In this document: piece after piece, positions 60,671 through 64,000 of the stretch
Numbering within the stretch: position 1 is the stretch's first letter
How the letters are laid out: each line of letters opens with the position of its first letter
Assembly (NCBI GenBank): GCA_020630575.1
Contig: JAHDBD010000003.1
Location: 184,312 to 248,311 of the forward strand
Length of the DNA: 64,000 nucleotides
Direction: 5' to 3'
DNA from: Bernardetia sp.
GTDB taxonomy: Bacteria > Bacteroidota > Bacteroidia > Cytophagales > Bernardetiaceae
Program-made: the position numbers and the translations under genes
Notes under the pieces: generated by a model
What the model was told of the DNA's origin: nothing
Database searches by the model: none
What the model saw: only the letters and a program-made list of their open reading frames with translations

Positions 60671-62650
60671 ATGAACGCAATTGTTTTGCAATCTACAGGC
60701 ATAAATGGTATGCCTACTTTTGTCTTTGTTGCTGCTGGTGTTATTCTATTTCTCGTTTTTATAGTAGCTTTGCTTAGAGCATTTCTAAAGAAAGCAAGTC
60801 CTGGTACGGCACTTGTAAAAACAGGTTTTGGACTTCAACAGGCATCTATTTCTACTAGTTCTGCAATTGTTATACCACTTCTTCACAAAATTGAAACAAT
60901 TGATTTGACTGTCAAAACGGTCAGAATAAGAAGACGTGAACATGAAAGTCTTTCTTGTAAAGATGGTATCCGTGCAGAAGTTGAAGTTGATTTTTATATC
61001 AAAATTAATGCAATGGATGAAGATATTCGTCGTGTGGCAAGTGCTGTAGGGTGTGGAAGAGCTTCTGATATTAGTATTCTTAGAGAACTTTTTGAAGCGA
61101 AATTTTCAGATGCTTTGAAAACGGCAGGTTCGAAATTAACTTTTGATTCGTTGTACCAAAACCGTACAGAATTTAAAAAGGAAATCATGAAGGCTCTAGG
61201 AGAAGATGAAGATTCTGATGTAATTTTAAATGGATATAAGCTAGACGATGTGGCTATTCAGTATTTGGAGCAGCTTCCTCTTTCTCAACACGATGACCAA
61301 AATGTTTTGGATTCGCAAGGTATCAAGGAAATTGCACAAAGAACGGCATCACAAGCAGAGGCTGCCAACCTTCGCTTACGTGAAAAAGAAGTTCGTATCG
61401 CAGAGCAAAATCAAGCTGCCGAAACTCGTCAGTTAGAGATTACGCAAGATTTGGAATTTAAAGGTGAAAGACAAAAACGTGAAATCGCTGAAACGAGATC
61501 TAGAGAAAATGCTTTAGCTGAAAAAACAAAACAAGAGCAAGAGTCTATCGAACAGCAAGCGAGTATTGCTAGAGAATTAGCAATTAGTTTGGCAAATCAG
61601 CAGAGAGAACAAGAATCGACTGTCGCTCAAAAGTTAAAAGAGCAAACAATTAGTGTCGCTGATGAAACCAAAGAAAAAGAGATTGAACTGGCTCGTATTC
61701 GTAGAGAAAGTGAAGTAGCTGAGCAGTTGCGTGAAAAACTCAAAATGCTAGAAGAAACGGCAAAACAAGAAGCCGAAAAAATTAGAGCAGAAGAGCAAGC
61801 AAAAACTGTTCAAGCTGTTGAGATAGCAAATCGTGATAAAGAAATCGAAGTAATTAGAGCAGAACAACAAGCACAAACACAGGTTACAAACCAACGTGTA
61901 GAAGCTGATATTAAAGCCTATAACTTGATTAAGAATGCACAATCAAAACAGGAAGCAGCAGATCTGGATTTGAAAACGGCTGATAAACAAGCTCAAATTG
62001 AAGTCATTGAAGCAGACAAAGAAGCGAAGAAAGAATTGATTGCTTTCAATGTAGATGTAGATGCAGAGGCATACCGTTTGAGAACAGTTGCACAAGCAAA
62101 ATTAGAAGCTGCTGAGTTAGAAAGCAAAGCTGCTGAGTTGCAATCGCAAACCATCAAACAAATTGGAGAAGCAGAAGCACACGCACTTATGCTTAAAATT
62201 GAGGCTCAAAATAAAGTGGGTAAAAATCTTATTCTTGCAGATGCAATCAAAGAACTTATTCCTTTATTGCCTACAATTATGGAGAAACTTATGGCTCCTG
62301 CTGAGAAAATTGATAGTATCAAGTTCTTGAATATCAATGGAATGCAAGGAACAGGACAAAATGGAACTACAAGTGGCTCTGGTATAGGAGGTTTTGGTGG
62401 AAATGGTTCTTCGCCAATGCAAAGTATTATGGGAACGGTTATGGGAGTTGGAATGGCAGTTCCGATGCTCAAAGAAGTTGTCAAGACCATAAAATCAGAT
62501 AATGAATATGGCGATGTTTTGGAAATGGTAAGCAGCATCCCAGGAGGCGAAAAGTTGCTTAATTTTATTGAAAACTTCAACGAAGCTGAAAAAGCGAAAG
62601 AAGAAGCCAAAAAAGAAGATGATTCGGCTGCTGATGTTGAATACCTATAA
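60671..62650 (+). CDS. Flotillin-family SPFH protein (YqiK-like)
   Basis: Membrane-microdomain scaffold. One N-terminal helix (FVFVAAGVILFLVFIVALLRAF), the SPFH/band-7 domain (about residues 40-210: GTALVKTGFGLQQA, IDLTVKTVRIRRRE, IRAEVEVDFYIKI), a long coiled coil rich in Glu, Ala, Gln and Lys (about 220-510), then a Gly/Ser-rich hinge (about 555-580) and a conserved end. The internal repetitive coiled coil is typical for oligomerising flotillins. Length 659. It follows its likely YqiJ-type partner, from which it is separated by two hairpins. Confidence 0.93.
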   Translation: MNAIVLQSTGINGMPTFVFVAAGVILFLVFIVALLRAFLKKASPGTALVKTGFGLQQASISTSSAIVIPLLHKIETIDLTVKTVRIRRREHESLSCKDGIRAEVEVDFYIKINAMDEDIRRVASAVGCGRASDISILRELFEAKFSDALKTAGSKLTFDSLYQNRTEFKKEIMKALGEDEDSDVILNGYKLDDVAIQYLEQLPLSQHDDQNVLDSQGIKEIAQRTASQAEAANLRLREKEVRIAEQNQAAETRQLEITQDLEFKGERQKREIAETRSRENALAEKTKQEQESIEQQASIARELAISLANQQREQESTVAQKLKEQTISVADETKEKEIELARIRRESEVAEQLREKLKMLEETAKQEAEKIRAEEQAKTVQAVEIANRDKEIEVIRAEQQAQTQVTNQRVEADIKAYNLIKNAQSKQEAADLDLKTADKQAQIEVIEADKEAKKELIAFNVDVDAEAYRLRTVAQAKLEAAELESKAAELQSQTIKQIGEAEAHALMLKIEAQNKVGKNLILADAIKELIPLLPTIMEKLMAPAEKIDSIKFLNINGMQGTGQNGTTSGSGIGGFGGNGSSPMQSIMGTVMGVGMAVPMLKEVVKTIKSDNEYGDVLEMVSSIPGGEKLLNFIENFNEAEKAKEEAKKEDDSAADVEYL

Positions 62651-62669
62651 ACTTTAGTTTTTATCTAAA

Positions 62670-63139
62670 CTAATTAACGTGAACTCGGAATTATAAAACA
62701 GTATTTATGGTTACTTAACAGATTAGATAAACTTTTCAGTTTATTCTAACAAGGTTTGACTTTAGCTTAATAAAATCAGACTGACAAGTAAATACTGAGA
62801 TAAAAAAAATAATTATAATTTAAAATATAATTACAAGTTCACGTTAATAGTTAGGTATTACAAAATACTTTTGAAGTTATCTATACCAAATAATTTTAAA
62901 TTTTCATTACAAAAAAAATAAACCATTCCATGAAAACAGCAGAACAACGCTTATTAGAGCAAGAACAAGAAATTCGTAATCTTAGAAAACAAAACACAAC
63001 TTTAAAAGAAAAATTATCTGCTTTAGATGAAAAAGCTATTTTATTTGATACAATGATTGAGTTAGCAGAAAAAGAATATAAAATTTATATGCAAAAAAAT
63101 GCAGATGCGAAATAGCAGTAACTCGGAATTTATAAACAG
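62670..63139. mobile_element. Remnant of an insertion element (candidate)
   Basis: ATTAACGTGAACT (about 62672-62684) and AGTTCACGTTAAT (about 62836-62848) form a perfect 13-bp inverted repeat. A 19-base word, ACTCGGAATTATAAAACAG (62683-62701), recurs as ACTCGGAATTTATAAACAG right after the small ORF (63121-63139). Between them lies an ORF similar to the end of IS3 OrfA. No intact transposase exists, so it is a decayed or non-autonomous element at best. Confidence 0.35.
62930..63115 (+). CDS. Small coiled-coil ORF resembling the C-terminus of IS3-family OrfA
   Basis: The 61-residue product is a helix with heptad-like Leu and Glu (LLEQEQEIRNLRKQNTTLK) followed by LFDTMIELAEKEYKI, a segment that in Bacteroidota IS3-type OrfA proteins precedes the frameshift to OrfB. 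The N-terminal helix-turn-helix of OrfA and any OrfB are missing. The ATG and stop are intact, so it might be expressed, but a fragment is more likely. It lies inside the repeat-bounded stretch 62670-63139. An alternative reading is an independent small coiled-coil protein. Confidence 0.5.
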   Translation: MKTAEQRLLEQEQEIRNLRKQNTTLKEKLSALDEKAILFDTMIELAEKEYKIYMQKNADAK

Positions 63140-63201
63140 CTTCTTTTAAATTGTTTATAATCCACAAATTTAACTACAATTCATTAATACTCATTTTCTC
63201 T

Positions 63202-63239
63202 ACTCTTAGAACTACTTTTGTAGTTTTGGGAGTTTTTTT
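63202..63239 (+). terminator. Terminator-like hairpin
   Basis: AGAACTAC pairs with GTAGTTTT (one mismatch at the edge) around TTTT, flanked by ACTC/GAGT, then seven T. It ends the transcript of the small ORF. Confidence 0.65.
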
Positions 63240-63255
63240 GTTTATTGAACTAACT

Positions 63256-63316
63256 GTCGTTGAGTCTTTTAGCCATAAACGAGGATTTTAGTAAATCCTC
63301 CCAAATCCTCAACGAC
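63256..63316. repeat. Nested hairpins GTCGTTGAG/CTCAACGAC and GAGGATTT/AAATCCTC
   Basis: Outer arms GTCGTTGAG (63256-63264) and CTCAACGAC (63308-63316) enclose GAGGATTT-TAGT-AAATCCTC (63281-63300). A second AAATCCTC follows at 63303. The GTCGTTG word recalls the hairpin repeats at 23831 and 33689 but the loop differs. Confidence 0.65.
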
Positions 63317-63340
63317 GACAAAGTCTCGTTGACGGTGGAA

Positions 63341-63853
63341 TTACATCTTGGCTATTTCTCGTTTTAAGCTGTTTATTACATTTTGATATGCTTCACTATC
63401 ATCATCCCAACTTTTAATGGGTTTAGCATCTTTAGGAAATGCTTGTAATTTTCCCATCCAATAATGTAATTCACGATTAAGTTGTGGATTAAATTCTTTA
63501 TATTCATCATCTTTTGTCATAGGCATATTTGACCAATCACAATGTTCACAAATTATAGGAAATAATTTGGCTTCCTTTTTTTGGAATTTTTCAAATCCGA
63601 TTCTAATCTCTTCTTTTACTATATAATTAGAACTTAGAAAATAGCGTTCTACCAAAAAGACAAAAATAGTAGCTTCTTTCATTGCATTTTGTATTTGTTC
63701 GTTCCATTCTCCAGATTCAATAGACCTATCTTGCCAAGTATCTATGATTCCTTGACGTTTAAGAGGAGCTAAGAAAGTAATTAGTTCGTCTTTGTAATGC
63801 TCTGCCTTATGAGCGTATGAAATGAAAATCTTGATAGGTTTGTCTTGATTCAT
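63341..63853 (-). CDS. TIR-domain protein
   Basis: A single TIR domain fills most of the 170 residues: IKIFISYAHKAEHYKDEL (box 1), TWQDRSIESGEWNEQIQ (BB-loop region), and FLSSNYIVKEEIRIGFEKF with Glu81/Glu82, the position of the catalytic Glu of NAD-hydrolysing TIR domains. Bacterial TIR proteins often act in phage defence or NAD depletion; toxins and host-mimics also exist. ATG at 63851-63853 gives MNQDKPIKIFISY; the upstream 12 codons are poor. The tail of another gene precedes it on the same strand (63941), so a larger locus may continue past the window. Confidence 0.88.
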   Translation of the reverse strand: MNQDKPIKIFISYAHKAEHYKDELITFLAPLKRQGIIDTWQDRSIESGEWNEQIQNAMKEATIFVFLVERYFLSSNYIVKEEIRIGFEKFQKKEAKLFPIICEHCDWSNMPMTKDDEYKEFNPQLNRELHYWMGKLQAFPKDAKPIKSWDDDSEAYQNVINSLKREIAKM

Positions 63854-63940
63854 AGTAGTACTGTTTTTTTTGTTTGTCTTCCTTTTCAAAATTAGATTCT
63901 GCCTCGTCCTAACATAGTGTTATATAACTAATTGGTAGTG

Positions 63941-64000
63941 TTACCTTTTGAGTGATTTTAAATATTTTTTCTCAGCTTCTTTATTATAGTTGATGATAAA
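63941..64000 (-). CDS. C-terminal end of a gene cut by the window edge (candidate)
   Basis: Reading from the right edge on the minus strand, 19 open codons end at a TAA (63941-63943), giving a charged tail ending EAEKKYLKSLKR. The composition is protein-like, but the stretch is too short to exclude chance. It lies 87 bases upstream of the TIR gene start and could be a partner gene. Confidence 0.4.
   Translation of the reverse strand, partial: FIINYNKEAEKKYLKSLKR

Overview
The window is AT-rich chromosomal DNA from a Bacteroidota bacterium, most likely a marine Cytophagales member close to Bernardetia/Flexibacter (inferred from gene content, not from a database search). Supporting signs: a secreted protein with a type IX secretion (T9SS) C-terminal domain, TTG...TAnnTTTG promoters typical of the phylum, almost no Shine-Dalgarno sequences, a mevalonate-pathway gene pair (class II HMG-CoA reductase and a GYDIA-type GHMP kinase), ETF alpha/beta, and many small lipoproteins. 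No rRNA, tRNA, CRISPR array or intact insertion sequence was found.

Layout. 1-4108 (minus): a partial HTTM membrane protein, an unknown protein, an isolated hisH and lon. 4846-8731 (plus): a fatty acid desaturase, then HMG-CoA reductase and the GHMP kinase. 9443-10481 is a 1-kb gene-free, AT-rich stretch in front of dnaA and could hold the replication origin. dnaA (10482-12404) has a very long Q/N-rich linker. 12480-14959 (minus): a cyclic-nucleotide-binding protein, a PPP-type phosphatase and an LptF/LptG permease. 15211-18936 (plus): a 7TM-DISM/SpoIIE phosphatase, then panC and panD. 19042-22714: a LOG-family protein, a glyoxalase-fold protein, a membrane protein with a Cys-Gly tail and a thioesterase. 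22836-27214 (minus): etfB-etfA, an ankyrin protein and a POT peptide transporter. 27616-34786: a zinc-ribbon protein, an M28 peptidase, an acyltransferase, then gmd and fcl for GDP-L-fucose. 34846-42156 (minus): transglutaminase-like protein, AraC regulator with an unknown partner, a degenerate histidine kinase, an FtsX-type permease, a TlpA-like lipoprotein and an L,D-transpeptidase. 42402-48824 (plus): an LtaS-type transferase, udk, an RCK potassium-channel regulator, a lipoprotein, ribBA, a membrane protein and a DinB-fold protein. 48898-50646 (minus): yhhQ and RNase Z. 50914-55971 (plus): an Asp-rich small protein, a 1090-residue T9SS substrate and asd. 56098-57888 (minus): an NTF2-fold protein and a dihydroorotase homolog without catalytic residues. 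58462-63115: small proteins, a YqiJ-like/flotillin pair and a fragment related to IS3 OrfA. 63341-64000 (minus): a TIR-domain protein and the tail of another gene.

The gene content is mostly housekeeping. The accessory interest lies in the short interspersed repeats (at least four families, one with compensatory base changes in its hairpin stem), proteins that have lost catalytic residues (dihydroorotase homolog, histidine kinase), the long DnaA linker, the Cys-repeat membrane protein, the flotillin/OB-fold pair with an Asp-rich loop, and the TIR gene beside transposon debris at the right edge. I found no convincing new multigene system. The best leads are the covarying hairpin repeats, the Cys-repeat protein and the TIR locus that continues beyond the window.
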